Below, piece by piece: positions 44,778-53,672 of a stretch of 64,000 nt of DNA. Source of the stretch: CALHVX01 sp039198065 (lineage in GTDB: Bacteria; Pseudomonadota; Gammaproteobacteria; Pseudomonadales; Azotimanducaceae); the NCBI GenBank assembly GCA_039198065.1, contig JBCCTU010000002.1, forward strand, positions 62,001 to 126,000, in the 5' to 3' direction. Numbering within the stretch: position 1 is the stretch's first letter; every line of letters begins with the position of its first letter. Position numbers and translations under genes: made by a program. A model generated the notes under the pieces. It had not been told where the DNA came from and searched no databases. It saw only the letters and a program-made list of their open reading frames with translations.

Positions 44778-45487
44778 TTCCTAACGCCACCTCCCAAGCC
44801 ACGGCAACGGAGCGGCTGGTCTGGGACTGGCCGCTGCGCATCTGGCACTGGCTGTTCGCACTCTGCCTTGCCGGGTCCTGGGCAACGGCGGAGCTGGGCT
44901 ACGACGTTCGTGAGTGGCACATGCGCTTGGGCTACCTGGCCCTCGCGCTAATTGCGTTTCGTCTCTGCTGGGGTGTGCTGGGAAACCGCTACGCGCGCTT
45001 TTCTGCCTGGTGGCCTGCGCCATCTCGGCTGCGCGATTATCTCGTGGCGCTGCGTTCGCCTGACACACCGGTCTCTGCGGGTCACAGCCCGCTCGGAGGC
45101 CTGGCAACCTGGGTACTTCTCGTGCTCGTTAGTATTCAAGCCGCTACGGGCTTGTTCGCCGATGATGAAATTCTTTACACCGGCCCCTATGCCGGTGCGT
45201 TGAGTGGTGGCTGGTCGGACTGGTTGAACGATCTCCACCACAGTCATTTTGATTGGTTGCTCGCCGCCGTTGTGCTGCACGTGCTCGCGATTACCGCCTA
45301 CCGCGTGCTTAAAGGGCACCGCTTAGTTCGCGCCATGGTCACCGGTCGTGCACCAGTCGCGCCGCAAGCGGAGGCACATACACCGCCGCTCTGGCGGATA
45401 CTGTTGGCGATTGTAATCGCAGTGGGTGCGCTCTGGTTGCTGCTGCAGTTGGCCCCGGAGCCGAGCCTGGACGATTACTTCTACTGA
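44777..45487 (+). CDS. Cytochrome b561 domain protein (start codon unusual)
   Basis: About 236-residue di-haem membrane protein of the bacterial cytochrome b561/Ni-Fe hydrogenase cytochrome b family. The N-terminal haem-helix motif VWDWPLRIWHWLFAL, then EWHMRLGYLALALIAFRLCWG (quoted in part), two more helices and a haem His in LAAVVLHVLAITAYRVLKGH (quoted in part) are seen. The first ATG (44921) would remove the first helix and its His. Upstream the frame offers only ATT (44777, overlapping the cytochrome c' stop, with AGGA about 8 bases before it) or CTG codons. I place the start at the ATT; the pairing with cytochrome c' is common. Confidence 0.8.
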   Translation: MPNATSQATATERLVWDWPLRIWHWLFALCLAGSWATAELGYDVREWHMRLGYLALALIAFRLCWGVLGNRYARFSAWWPAPSRLRDYLVALRSPDTPVSAGHSPLGGLATWVLLVLVSIQAATGLFADDEILYTGPYAGALSGGWSDWLNDLHHSHFDWLLAAVVLHVLAITAYRVLKGHRLVRAMVTGRAPVAPQAEAHTPPLWRILLAIVIAVGALWLLLQLAPEPSLDDYFY

Positions 45488-45529
45488 CCGGCAACCGTTG
45501 GATCACCCCGACCCATGTCGGCACGAGGC

Positions 45530-46546
45530 TTAGGGTGCGACGCGGGGTTTGGGTGTTCGCGCCGGTGAGGTAAACGCGTCGATAACCTTTAGAAACTCGG
45601 CCCGGGACGTTTCCAGGAAGCCGGCATGATCGGCGTGTGGCAGTACGACCCAACGTTTGTCCGAATGCGGGATCGCGGTAAACAGCTGCGCCTGATAGGC
45701 GTCAACGGCGATGGGATCCAGTGCTCCCTCAATAAGCAGTGTTGGCCGATCGATGAGCGTTGGATCCAGATCCCGCCACTGCTCCAGCTCCCGCCAGTCC
45801 GTGCGAACCGGATCGGTTGCCAGCGCTTGCGCAACGAACGCATCGATCGTCGCCGGGGAAATGGTACCCGGCACGATGAAGTCCTCAGCCGCCGCCGCTG
45901 CCGTTGTCGGGCGGCGAGGAGGTGCCGCAGCGGAGGCTACGGCGGGCGGTGTGGTCGCGCTTCCGTCGCGCAACGGGTAGCCGAAGGCGATCCAGCCGTT
46001 CAGCAACTCCGGTTCCGTTTGAACGACGAGCTGAGCGACCAGCGATCCATAGGACCAGCCGAAAAGATAGAGCGGCTGCGTGCCGGGGCGTTGCTTGAGC
46101 CAACGTACGATGGCCAGTGCATCGTCTCGCGCTTTGTGCGGTGTCAGCCAACCGCTGGGGTCCCGCGGGGTCTCGCCGTACCCGCGCGCATCGAGGGCGT
46201 AGGTGTCGAAGCCGAGGGCGGTGAGCCCGTCCATGAGTGACGCGGGCTCACCGTCGACCTGAAGATCGAAGTCCGGTCGACTGCTCCAGGTGCGACCGTG
46301 GAGCAGCAGGATCGCGCCGCGTGTCGCATCGGTCGTTCGTGGCTTGTACCAGACTCGAAAAGGCAGGCCGTCGTGATTGACGGTGAGCGCGGCCGGTGTC
46401 GGCGATTCGGTGGCCGCGGTAATCAGCGACGGCGCCGAGGTACAGCCACCCGTTGCGAGCACGGCTGCAAGGAGCAGCGCTCTGAGGAGCGCGGCTGCAA
46501 GATGCTGCGTGGAACACTTCGGGGCTGTGCTCGTCGGTGCTGTCAT
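45530..46546 (-). CDS. Alpha/beta hydrolase lipoprotein
   Basis: 338-residue hydrolase. The lipobox ATGGC (Cys about 35) follows the hydrophobic stretch LLRALLLAAVLATGG. The hydrolase core has the oxyanion-hole LLHGRTWSS, the nucleophile elbow GWSYGS, an acidic residue in EGALDPIAVDA and a catalytic His in LPHADHAGF. The Ala/Pro-rich insert (about 215-235) is the lid region. The frame runs back to 46666, but the ATG at 46546 gives a standard lipoprotein signal. Substrate unknown. It is convergent with cytochrome b561. Confidence 0.82.
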   Translation of the reverse strand: MTAPTSTAPKCSTQHLAAALLRALLLAAVLATGGCTSAPSLITAATESPTPAALTVNHDGLPFRVWYKPRTTDATRGAILLLHGRTWSSRPDFDLQVDGEPASLMDGLTALGFDTYALDARGYGETPRDPSGWLTPHKARDDALAIVRWLKQRPGTQPLYLFGWSYGSLVAQLVVQTEPELLNGWIAFGYPLRDGSATTPPAVASAAAPPRRPTTAAAAAEDFIVPGTISPATIDAFVAQALATDPVRTDWRELEQWRDLDPTLIDRPTLLIEGALDPIAVDAYQAQLFTAIPHSDKRWVVLPHADHAGFLETSRAEFLKVIDAFTSPARTPKPRVAP

Positions 46547-46635
46547 GGGTGCTCTAGGATGCCGGGTGGAGTTGGGTAGGGATGCTCGCGCATGCCATAA
46601 GGTGACGCAATCATTGCGAGCGCCGGCGAGGCGGG

Positions 46636-46650
46636 ACGAGACGAGACGAG
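46636..46650. repeat. Three tandem ACGAG units
   Basis: A 5-bp microsatellite (ACGAG x3) lies in the gap between the hydrolase and rlmK-like genes. It is non-coding. Confidence 0.7.
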
Positions 46651-46681
46651 GGGGACCGATGAACACAGGAGGCGTTCGATC

Positions 46682-47647
46682 ATGAGTGGTACAGCGGTGA
46701 TCAACCGCTTGCGCAAAAACCAGGCTCGGTTGAAGGGTTGGCTAAAGCAGACAGGGATCAGTTGCTACCGGATCTATGACGCCGATCTGCCGGAGTACGC
46801 GGCGGCCATCGATGTGTACCAGCCCGAGTCGGACTCGCAACCGTTTTTGCATCTGCAGGAATATCGCGCACCGCGCTCCATACCCGAGGAACGGCAGGCC
46901 GAGCGACGGGAGGAACTGGTGCAGGCGCTGCTCGACGTGTTTGGCGTCGATCCGGAGAGGGTGGTTCGAAAAACGCGTGAACGCGCGAAAGGGGGCAGCA
47001 AGTATGGCGTCATGGATCGACGGGGTACCACTTTCGTCTGTCGCGAACAGGCGGCTCGGTTGGAGGTCAATCTGTGGGACTACCTTGATACGGGGCTGTT
47101 CTTAGATCACCGCGCCATGCGTAGACACATAGGAAAAACAGCGCAGGGCTGTCGGGTACTCAACCTGTTCTGCTACACGGCGACGGCGTCGGTGCACGCG
47201 GCCCTGGGCGGTGCGAAGCAAACCGTTAGCGTCGACCTCTCCGCAACCTATCTGGATTGGGGGCAGCGAAACTTTGCGCTCAATGGCCTGGATGCTGGCG
47301 ATCACCGCTTCGAACGGAGCGATGTCCTGCGGTGGTTGGTGGACAGTCGTGAGTGGTTCGATCTGATTTTCTGTGATCCGCCCACCTTTTCCAATTCAAA
47401 GTCTGCGGCGGACTTTGACGTGCAGCGCGATCATGGCCAGCTGTTGACGCTCTGCCTCGACCGGCTGGCGCCCGGTGGCCGGGTGTTGTTTTCGAACAAT
47501 TTTTCCCGCTTTCGCCTCGACACGGCTGCGCTCGAAGGTCATGCGGTCATTGAGGAAACCACGCAGACCCTGCGTGATCGCGATTTTGCGCGAAACACGC
47601 GAATCCACCGCAGCTTCCAGCTTTCGGCCCGGGGCTCACCGGGTTGA
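46682..47647 (+). CDS. Standalone RlmK-type 23S rRNA methyltransferase
   Basis: 321-residue SAM methyltransferase matching the C-terminal half of E. coli RlmKL (m7G2069 of 23S rRNA): NRLRKNQARLKGW, CYRIYDADLPEY, KTRERAKGG, DYLDTGLFLDHR, LNLFCYTATASVHAALGGA (quoted in part), DPPTFSNSK and DVQRDH. The N-terminal THUMP plus RlmL (m2G2445) half is absent and nothing upstream codes for it. The ATG has AGGAGG 9 bases upstream, so it is a proper independent gene, not a fragment. The final residues are slightly extended (RGSPG). Confidence 0.88.
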   Translation: MSGTAVINRLRKNQARLKGWLKQTGISCYRIYDADLPEYAAAIDVYQPESDSQPFLHLQEYRAPRSIPEERQAERREELVQALLDVFGVDPERVVRKTRERAKGGSKYGVMDRRGTTFVCREQAARLEVNLWDYLDTGLFLDHRAMRRHIGKTAQGCRVLNLFCYTATASVHAALGGAKQTVSVDLSATYLDWGQRNFALNGLDAGDHRFERSDVLRWLVDSREWFDLIFCDPPTFSNSKSAADFDVQRDHGQLLTLCLDRLAPGGRVLFSNNFSRFRLDTAALEGHAVIEETTQTLRDRDFARNTRIHRSFQLSARGSPG

Positions 47648-47688
47648 GGCCAGTGCAGTGTTTTGTGGGGTTTGCCTCAGGCGGGCCG

Positions 47689-48585
47689 CTAGCTCCGGCC
47701 GTCGGTCCATCCGCGAGGTCGGCGCGCACTCAGGTTTTCCGGCTCGGTTAGCCCGTCGTAGACCGTTAACACACGATCCGAGATTCGATCGGCATCGGGG
47801 GTCTGGTCGCGCAATGCGATTTTGACGAACGGCTCGGCTTTGTCGTTGAGGATGAAGGGGGCGCCGACGGACTTCGCCCACTTGGATGCGAAGTCCAGAT
47901 CTTTGGGTCGTTTCGTGTTGCGAACCAGCAGAACACAACGATGGCTTAAGTGCGGCTGCAGGCGCCGCACGACGCCGCGCAGCCCGTTCGGAAGAACGTT
48001 TGAACCGTCGCAGATCACCAGCGCAACGTCGCGGGGAAGATGCTTCGGATCGATGACGTAAAAAATGTGGTCACCAAACGCCTCTGCGGGACCTTGGACG
48101 ATCTGCCCGGCGCGTAGGTCGTAGCGCTCGAGCCAACCGCCGACGACGGCGGCCCAGCTTGGATTGTGTTCGAGCGTCCACAGGTACTGCCCGCGGGTCT
48201 GCATGACCAGGGTCAGGAGCAGGGTCAGTGGGTTCGCTCCGCACTGCAGTACGGGTCCGTTCGCCGCCGCGGCGCTTTCCAGCGCCGTTGTGACGAAGGG
48301 ATCGTCGGCGGTAAGGCTCGTCTCACCAAGGCCGTCCAGCAGATCCTGGATCAGTTCGCGATCGCTGATCGCCGCGTCGCTTTGCGTGAGGGCCTTACGC
48401 AACGCTCGCTCGAAGCGACCCTGCGCCCGGAAGCCAGACCAGCGGGATGGCAGCTTCGGTGGTTGATGCCGCTTCGCTTTGGTCTTGGTTTTCTGATGGG
48501 TTTTCGAGTGGGTTTTCGATTTATGTGAAGTCTTAGCCGTGGACGATCGCTTGGCGTTCGTCGGCGTTCCGGTTCGACGCTGCAT
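47689..48585 (-). CDS. SAM-fold-like protein of unknown function with Lys/Thr/His-rich N-terminus
   Basis: 298 residues. The first 45 are basic and low complexity (SKTHSKTHQKTKTKAKRH), coded by a 12-bp repeat. The rest looks like a class I SAM-methyltransferase-type Rossmann fold: GPVLQCGANPLTLLLTL as a glycine loop, YLWTLEHNPSWAAVV as strand 2 with an acidic end, VICDGSNVLPNG as strand 4, and HRCVLLVRNTKRP as strand 5. I do not recognise the family and would not assign a substrate. The basic tail suggests nucleic-acid contact. Convergent with the RlmK-like gene. Confidence 0.75.
   Translation of the reverse strand: MQRRTGTPTNAKRSSTAKTSHKSKTHSKTHQKTKTKAKRHQPPKLPSRWSGFRAQGRFERALRKALTQSDAAISDRELIQDLLDGLGETSLTADDPFVTTALESAAAANGPVLQCGANPLTLLLTLVMQTRGQYLWTLEHNPSWAAVVGGWLERYDLRAGQIVQGPAEAFGDHIFYVIDPKHLPRDVALVICDGSNVLPNGLRGVVRRLQPHLSHRCVLLVRNTKRPKDLDFASKWAKSVGAPFILNDKAEPFVKIALRDQTPDADRISDRVLTVYDGLTEPENLSARRPRGWTDGRS
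48482..48529. repeat. 12-bp repeat encoding a basic Lys-Thr-His tail
   Basis: Units of 12 bp (48482, 48494, 48506, 48518), consensus GAGTGGGTTTTC on the plus strand, encode SKTH-type tetrapeptides on the minus strand. The last unit is degenerate. Confidence 0.75.
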
Positions 48586-48739
48586 GAACTGCTTCCCTCA
48601 ATGCAGGCGCCAGTATAGAAACAGCGGAAGCGACGCTGACGTTGCGGGCGCCGATCTGTGGGGCAGGTCGCAGGAAAGCGGCGAGCTTGGGCATCGACGG
48701 CGTCACAGTTCGCATCGCGACGGTCCATCAACAGCGAAT

Positions 48740-49567
48740 TCAGCGGCTTTTGGGTCCACGCGTGCCGGGTTTCGGAGGCTCGACGGGAGGCCCAGCGAAG
48801 CATTGAGCGACGGCCATCCAGGCTGTCGCCGGTTCGCCCTGAACCTCGAGGGCCGTGTCTTCAACGTGACGCACCTGAGTGACCACCTGACAGAACTCGA
48901 CGGCGCTACCCCGGATTCGGTTGTCGGACTGGGGTTCGTTGTAGCACCACTGTCTGCCGCTCGGTGCGGTCAGTTCAACGTAGGGAGCCGGTGCTGGGGG
49001 TTCCAGTTTGCGGTTGGCGAAGCTCCAGCCGTAGGTGCGCACCCCGATCGTTGCGATGTTCTCGAGCCGGTCGTCGTGGCTGCGCTCCAGACCAAGTTCG
49101 TCATAGATCTCCCAGCCGTGAGCCCAGGTTTCCATTTGCCGTGCCGTTGCGAACATCCGCGGTTTCATGCCAGGACCCGGCCAGGTCAGCCGCACGTCTG
49201 GATCGGCCGCCCGCAGGCCCGCGCACAGCTCCGCCAGTACCCGGCGCCAGCACTCAAACAGCTGCCGCCCGCTTAAATCACCGAGCCAGTCCCGGGCGTA
49301 CGCCGCCATGTCGCCATCAAACGCACCCATCCGCTTGAGCAGTGCTTTGAAGGGTTCCGGTCCGTCGATCGTCGTCAGCCCCATGTGATCGGTGAGGTGC
49401 AAGTGAGCGACCACGTCCCAGATCCGCCAGTCTTTGAAGCCCGTGGTTCGCTGCCAGTCGGATTCCGTTAGCGTCGCGAGTACCTCGGCTAGAGCCTGTC
49501 CCTCCGCTTCCAGTGCATCGATCTGGGCGCTAGCGGTGGGACGATCGGGAGCGTCGGCGACGGTCAT
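48740..49567 (-). CDS. TIGR03084-like (DinB/maleylpyruvate isomerase-type) metal-binding protein
   Basis: 275-residue protein with an N-terminal DinB/MDMPI-like four-helix domain (LTESDWQRTTGFKDWRIWDVVAHLH quoted in part; His in VVAHLHLTDH) and a C-terminal domain with TARQMETWAHGWEIYD (quoted in part; His), matching the TIGR03084 family pattern. Function in this family is unknown; relatives use mycothiol or glutathione. The frame extends to 49741, but the ATG at 49567 has AGGA about 8 bases upstream. Confidence 0.75.
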   Translation of the reverse strand: MTVADAPDRPTASAQIDALEAEGQALAEVLATLTESDWQRTTGFKDWRIWDVVAHLHLTDHMGLTTIDGPEPFKALLKRMGAFDGDMAAYARDWLGDLSGRQLFECWRRVLAELCAGLRAADPDVRLTWPGPGMKPRMFATARQMETWAHGWEIYDELGLERSHDDRLENIATIGVRTYGWSFANRKLEPPAPAPYVELTAPSGRQWCYNEPQSDNRIRGSAVEFCQVVTQVRHVEDTALEVQGEPATAWMAVAQCFAGPPVEPPKPGTRGPKSR

Positions 49568-49677
49568 GGGGTTCATCCTGTTTCTAAGTCCACAAGCATG
49601 ACGCAGCTTGTCTCCGAAGGCACCCCGTCCCGGGCTAAACTGCGCGAAAGCGTGCGGACTGGGTGTAGAGAACAGAG

Positions 49678-51048
49678 GTGGCATCGTCCCGAGCGATGGA
49701 ATGGCGGCATGGGTCGAGTGTCGTCTGTGCAGTGACGGCACTGACCTGTGCTGCGACGTTGTGGATTGCGCAGCCGCTGCAGCTCGTCGAAGACGGTGCC
49801 TATGGGCTGCTGCCGATCTATGTGCTGGCGGTACTGGTCCTCGGTGCGCCGCTGGTCATGGCAGAGCTTGCGCTTGGACGTCGCGGTCGGGGTGCTGCCA
49901 TCGACGCGATCCGTGCGACGGTCGTGGTTCGCGGTGCATCGCCGTTGTGGACCGGGGTCGGCGCGCTGGCCTTGCTGATCGCAACGTTGCTGGCGGTGCG
50001 GTTACTCCTCGAAGCGGCAGAACTGCCGTTTTCCTGGGCGCGGACCCTGCGACTCTTGTCTCGCGACGACCTTGCGCTTCCGTCACCAGCAACGACCATG
50101 AACACACGCCGGCTGGCAGCGGGTTCGCTTGCACTGTTGTTGGCCACCACCGGGGTTCTGATGCTTGGGTTGCGGCGCGGTCTCGAACGACTGTTGCGGT
50201 GGGTGCTGCCGACGCTGGTGGTACTGCTCCTGTGTCTGGCTGCAACGGCGGCTGCGCCATGGATGTTCGATGGCCGCTTTGCAGAGCGTACGCTCGAGGC
50301 GATGCACTCGTTGACTCTGTTGCCTGCGGATGCCTTCGCCCCGGCGACCGTGCTCCGGCTGCTGCGTGTGGCGTTGCTGAGCGTCGCTGTCGGTACCGGC
50401 GTGGCGGTGGTGATCGGCGCGTACCTTTCCGCAGACCATGAGTTTGGTCGCCGGACCTTTCGGGCGTCGGTCTTCGGGCTGGCGAGCGCGGCCGTGCTCA
50501 CCCTTGTGCTGGTCTCTCATGGTAGTGGGACTGGGACTGGAACTGGAACTGTGCAGAGCGGCGACCTGTCCCTGGCACAGTTGCTACCCAAGCTACCCCT
50601 GGATGCTGACCGGCGGGCGCTGGGTGAACACCTGCTGCTGCTGTCGGTCCTTTTGGGACTCATCCTCCTGACGCTGACGATGCTCGGCGAATCGCTGGTC
50701 AACGCCCTTGAACAGGCGCTGTCGATCGATCGGCAGGCAGCGGTACTGCTTGTGTTCGTGATGCTCTGGGCCTGCTCAAGCTTGGCGGCGCTTGGGTTTG
50801 GGCCGACACCGGCGTTAACCCTCGCTGACCGGCCGTTGGGTTACTGGATTCGCTGGTTGCCGGTGACCGTGCTGTTGCCCCTCAGCGCGCTGCTGTTCGC
50901 CATGCTGTGTGGCTGGCGCTGGCATCGAGACGGTCTGCAGCGCGAGCTGCGCCTTGGGAGCAGCCTACGCGTTCGCGCTGTGTTGCTGCTCTTGCGGATC
51001 GTCGTACCGATCGTTGCGCTGCTCGTTCTTGTGCTGCCGCTTTTCTGA
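49678..51048 (+). CDS. Degenerate neurotransmitter:sodium symporter-like membrane protein
   Basis: 456-residue, about 11-12-helix protein. The segment LLPIYVLAVLVLGAPLVMAELALGRRGRG is the strongly conserved TM2 region of NSS/LeuT-family transporters (there: PVLLAEFALGR). The TM1 motif GxGNIWRFP, which holds the Na+ and substrate contacts, reads AATLWIAQPLQL here, so transport by the classic Na+ mechanism is doubtful. A GT-repeat loop at about 284-292 comes from a 6-bp tandem repeat. GTG start. It converges with the GH3 gene 31 bases downstream. Confidence 0.6.
   Translation: MASSRAMEWRHGSSVVCAVTALTCAATLWIAQPLQLVEDGAYGLLPIYVLAVLVLGAPLVMAELALGRRGRGAAIDAIRATVVVRGASPLWTGVGALALLIATLLAVRLLLEAAELPFSWARTLRLLSRDDLALPSPATTMNTRRLAAGSLALLLATTGVLMLGLRRGLERLLRWVLPTLVVLLLCLAATAAAPWMFDGRFAERTLEAMHSLTLLPADAFAPATVLRLLRVALLSVAVGTGVAVVIGAYLSADHEFGRRTFRASVFGLASAAVLTLVLVSHGSGTGTGTGTVQSGDLSLAQLLPKLPLDADRRALGEHLLLLSVLLGLILLTLTMLGESLVNALEQALSIDRQAAVLLVFVMLWACSSLAALGFGPTPALTLADRPLGYWIRWLPVTVLLPLSALLFAMLCGWRWHRDGLQRELRLGSSLRVRAVLLLLRIVVPIVALLVLVLPLF
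50527..50550. repeat. 6-bp tandem repeat encoding Gly-Thr units
   Basis: Four hexamers, GGGACT, GGGACT, GGAACT, GGAACT, encode GTGTGTGT in a predicted loop of the NSS-like protein. Confidence 0.8.
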
Positions 51049-51079
51049 GCGCGTTCCCGGCGCGCCAATCGCCGTCGAG

Positions 51080-53611
51080 TTAAGCGCCCAGCGTGCGACC
51101 CTGTTGCGTCAGTGAAACAGACAGCGGCAGGTCTGCGACGTTGTGGCCGACACGAAGCGTGAAGTTTCCTGAGGGAATGACGAACGCGTCTTTCGCGGCG
51201 TCCCAGTACGCAAACGCTCGAGCAGGTACGTTCAGCGACAGCCGGTTCGTCTCGCCCGCGTCGAGGTCGAGCTGTGCGAACGAGGCAAGCTTCAGCGGTG
51301 GCTGTGAGACGACGCCGGTGTCGTCGCTGAGGTAGAGCTGAACCGTTTCCCGCCCGGCAACGGCGCCGGTGTTGGTAACGTCAACGGTCAGCTCTATGGT
51401 GCCGTCGTTACGGATGGCCACGAGATTCAAGGCACTGAGCTCGAACTCGGTGTAGCTGAGTCCGAACCCGAAGGGTGCGAGCGGTGCAATGCTTCCGTGA
51501 GCGAGGCCTCGATAGCCCATCGCCAGGGCCTCGTCGTAGTGCATGGTGCCGTTGACGCTGTCGAAGTATGGATCGGAAGGCGCATCCTCGCGACGACGGG
51601 GAAAGGTCTGAGCCAGTCGCCCACTGGGGTTTCTACCGCCGCTCAGCACGTCAGCCAGGGCGTTGCCGAACTCTTGCCCCGGGAGCCAGGCCTGAACGAC
51701 CGCGGGGACCCGCTCGAACCAGGGCAACGCCATGGGTGCGCCGCTGTTGATGACCACGACGGTGTTCGGATTGACGGCCAGTACGCGCTCCACAAGCAGG
51801 TCCTGGTCGCCGGGCAGCGCCATGGACTCGCGGTCGTTGCCTTCGGTTTCCCAATCGGAGTTGGAGCCGACAACGAGCACGCAGGCATCGGCGTCGGCGG
51901 CCAGTTCGACGGCGGCCTCGAGCGCTTCGGCTGGGTTGTGGAGCTGCTCTTCGATGCCGTAGCGAATCCCTTGCAGGAACGCGTTAATGGTACTTTCGAA
52001 CGCGATGCGAACGCGGTGGCGTTGTGTTTGATCGAGCATTGCCTCGGCCCGAACCTCGCTGCTGCCGCTCCCGAAAAAGGCATCGCCTGGCGTTTGGCTG
52101 GACCAGTTGTCGATCAGCAACCGATCGTCGAGGTAGAGCTTCGAGAGCCCGGCACTCTGCAGACCAAAGACGTGCCGTCCGGAAACCGTCGGCTGAAAGT
52201 CGAAGGCAACCTCCGCGGCGAACGCGGCGCCTTCGCTGAAGGGTGAATCTTCCCGGCCCGGACGGCCGAGGGGTAGAAAGCCCCAGGGCGAGACTCGTCC
52301 AGACAGCGCGCGCTCAACGAGCGGCGCCTGAGTGCGGTCGGCGGTGGGATACAGCTTCAGCGCCAGTCCCGTGGTGTCGGAATCGGGGCGGAAACACTGT
52401 TCAACTGGCGGTACGCGCAGGTACTTCGCGTTGTCGACACCGCGCGCATAGCGCACGGATTCGAATTGGCGTTCCAGGCCTTCGACCGGTGACACCTGAT
52501 AGTGGGGGAAGACCTGCGAGCTACCACCGCCTTGAATTTGCCCAGGTTCAGCGTTCGGACCGATGACGGCCAACCGTAGGGCTTTTGCCAGCGGAAGCAG
52601 CCGTTTGCCGTCGAGCGGCTGGTTGCGGAGCAAAACCATAGCCTCGCCGGCGACGCGTCGCGCCAGCGCTCGGTGCCGCGGCAGGTCAACGGCCTGTTCC
52701 GGCTCGCTGGCCGGCACTGCCCCGGGGGGAAAGAGCCCCGCTGTTGCGGCGATCACCCGCAGCACGCGGCGGGCACAGTCGTCGATTTGTGTTTCGCTGA
52801 CCTCGCCGTCAGCGATGGCTTGCAGCAGTTTCGATCCGCGGGTCCGGGACGGTCCGGGCATTTCAAGATCGAGTCCCGCTCGGGCGTTGGCTACCGTTTC
52901 CAACGCCGCGCCCCAATCGCTGACCACCAGGCCATCGAAGCCCCAGGTGTTCTTCAGCAGGTCGTGGAGCAATTGGCGATGAGAACTGGCGTAGGGGCCG
53001 TTTACTCGGTTATAGGCGGACATGACGGTCCAGACATCGGCGTCTCGCACGGCCATCTCGAACGGTTGCAGATACAGCTCGTGCAGACTGCGGGGATCGA
53101 CGACGGAATTGATTGTGTGTCGTTCGATCTCCGCATCGTTCGCGACGAAGTGTTTAGCGCAGGCGGCTACGCCCTGGGACTGCACGCCGCGAATGAACGC
53201 GACGGCGAGCGCGCCGGTGAGTAGGGGGTCCTCGGAATAGCACTCGAAATTGCGTCCACCAAGGGGATGGCGCTGCAGGTTAATGGTTGGACCGAGCAGC
53301 ACATGAACCCCTTTGGTGTGCGCTTCTTCTGCCAGCGCGACGCCGAGCGCTTCGATCAGCTCCGGGTTCCAGGTCGAGCCCATCGCTGCACCGACGGGGA
53401 AGCTCGCAGCGGCAACGCCGCGCATCGCATCGCCGCGCGCGGCATTCGGTCCGTCGCACAGTTTCAGCGACGGAATGCCGTGCTCCGGAAGGGCGCCGAC
53501 GCTCCAGGTAGCGTTCCCACTCATGAGGCTGATCTTTTCCTCAAGGGAGAGTTTGGCAAGCACAGCCGTAACGGCCTCGTCAGGTGCGAGCAACGCTCGA
53601 TGCTGTGTCAT
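51080..53611 (-). CDS. Glycoside hydrolase family 3 (beta-glucosidase-like) with PA14 domain
   Basis: 843-residue retaining glycosidase. The N-terminal TIM barrel carries LCDGPNAARG, CAKHFVAND (153-159) and the catalytic nucleophile Asp232 in GLVVSDWG. A C-terminal alpha/beta sandwich domain carries the PA14 insert (about 430-570, with RHVFGLQSAGLSKLYLDDRLLI quoted in part) and a final fibronectin-III-like domain (VTNTGAVAGRETVQLYL). No signal peptide is seen, so it should be cytoplasmic and act on imported oligosaccharides or glycosides. The frame is open to 53863, but the ATG at 53611 matches the family start and has a GGGA-type site upstream. Confidence 0.9.
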   Translation of the reverse strand: MTQHRALLAPDEAVTAVLAKLSLEEKISLMSGNATWSVGALPEHGIPSLKLCDGPNAARGDAMRGVAAASFPVGAAMGSTWNPELIEALGVALAEEAHTKGVHVLLGPTINLQRHPLGGRNFECYSEDPLLTGALAVAFIRGVQSQGVAACAKHFVANDAEIERHTINSVVDPRSLHELYLQPFEMAVRDADVWTVMSAYNRVNGPYASSHRQLLHDLLKNTWGFDGLVVSDWGAALETVANARAGLDLEMPGPSRTRGSKLLQAIADGEVSETQIDDCARRVLRVIAATAGLFPPGAVPASEPEQAVDLPRHRALARRVAGEAMVLLRNQPLDGKRLLPLAKALRLAVIGPNAEPGQIQGGGSSQVFPHYQVSPVEGLERQFESVRYARGVDNAKYLRVPPVEQCFRPDSDTTGLALKLYPTADRTQAPLVERALSGRVSPWGFLPLGRPGREDSPFSEGAAFAAEVAFDFQPTVSGRHVFGLQSAGLSKLYLDDRLLIDNWSSQTPGDAFFGSGSSEVRAEAMLDQTQRHRVRIAFESTINAFLQGIRYGIEEQLHNPAEALEAAVELAADADACVLVVGSNSDWETEGNDRESMALPGDQDLLVERVLAVNPNTVVVINSGAPMALPWFERVPAVVQAWLPGQEFGNALADVLSGGRNPSGRLAQTFPRRREDAPSDPYFDSVNGTMHYDEALAMGYRGLAHGSIAPLAPFGFGLSYTEFELSALNLVAIRNDGTIELTVDVTNTGAVAGRETVQLYLSDDTGVVSQPPLKLASFAQLDLDAGETNRLSLNVPARAFAYWDAAKDAFVIPSGNFTLRVGHNVADLPLSVSLTQQGRTLGA

Positions 53612-53672
53612 CCCAGTTCCCTCTCCGCAACTCAATGCGCTGTATACGCGAGCGGGACAGGGCAGGGAAGGC

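Noticed and set aside
45249..47647. Whether the hydrolase-RlmK-SAM-fold region is a mobile island
   Set aside because: No integrase, transposase, tRNA or flanking direct repeats are visible and base composition looks like the rest of the window.
48539..49276. Plus-strand 245-codon frame over the TIGR03084-like gene
   Set aside because: It overlaps the better-supported minus-strand gene and has no recognisable domain.
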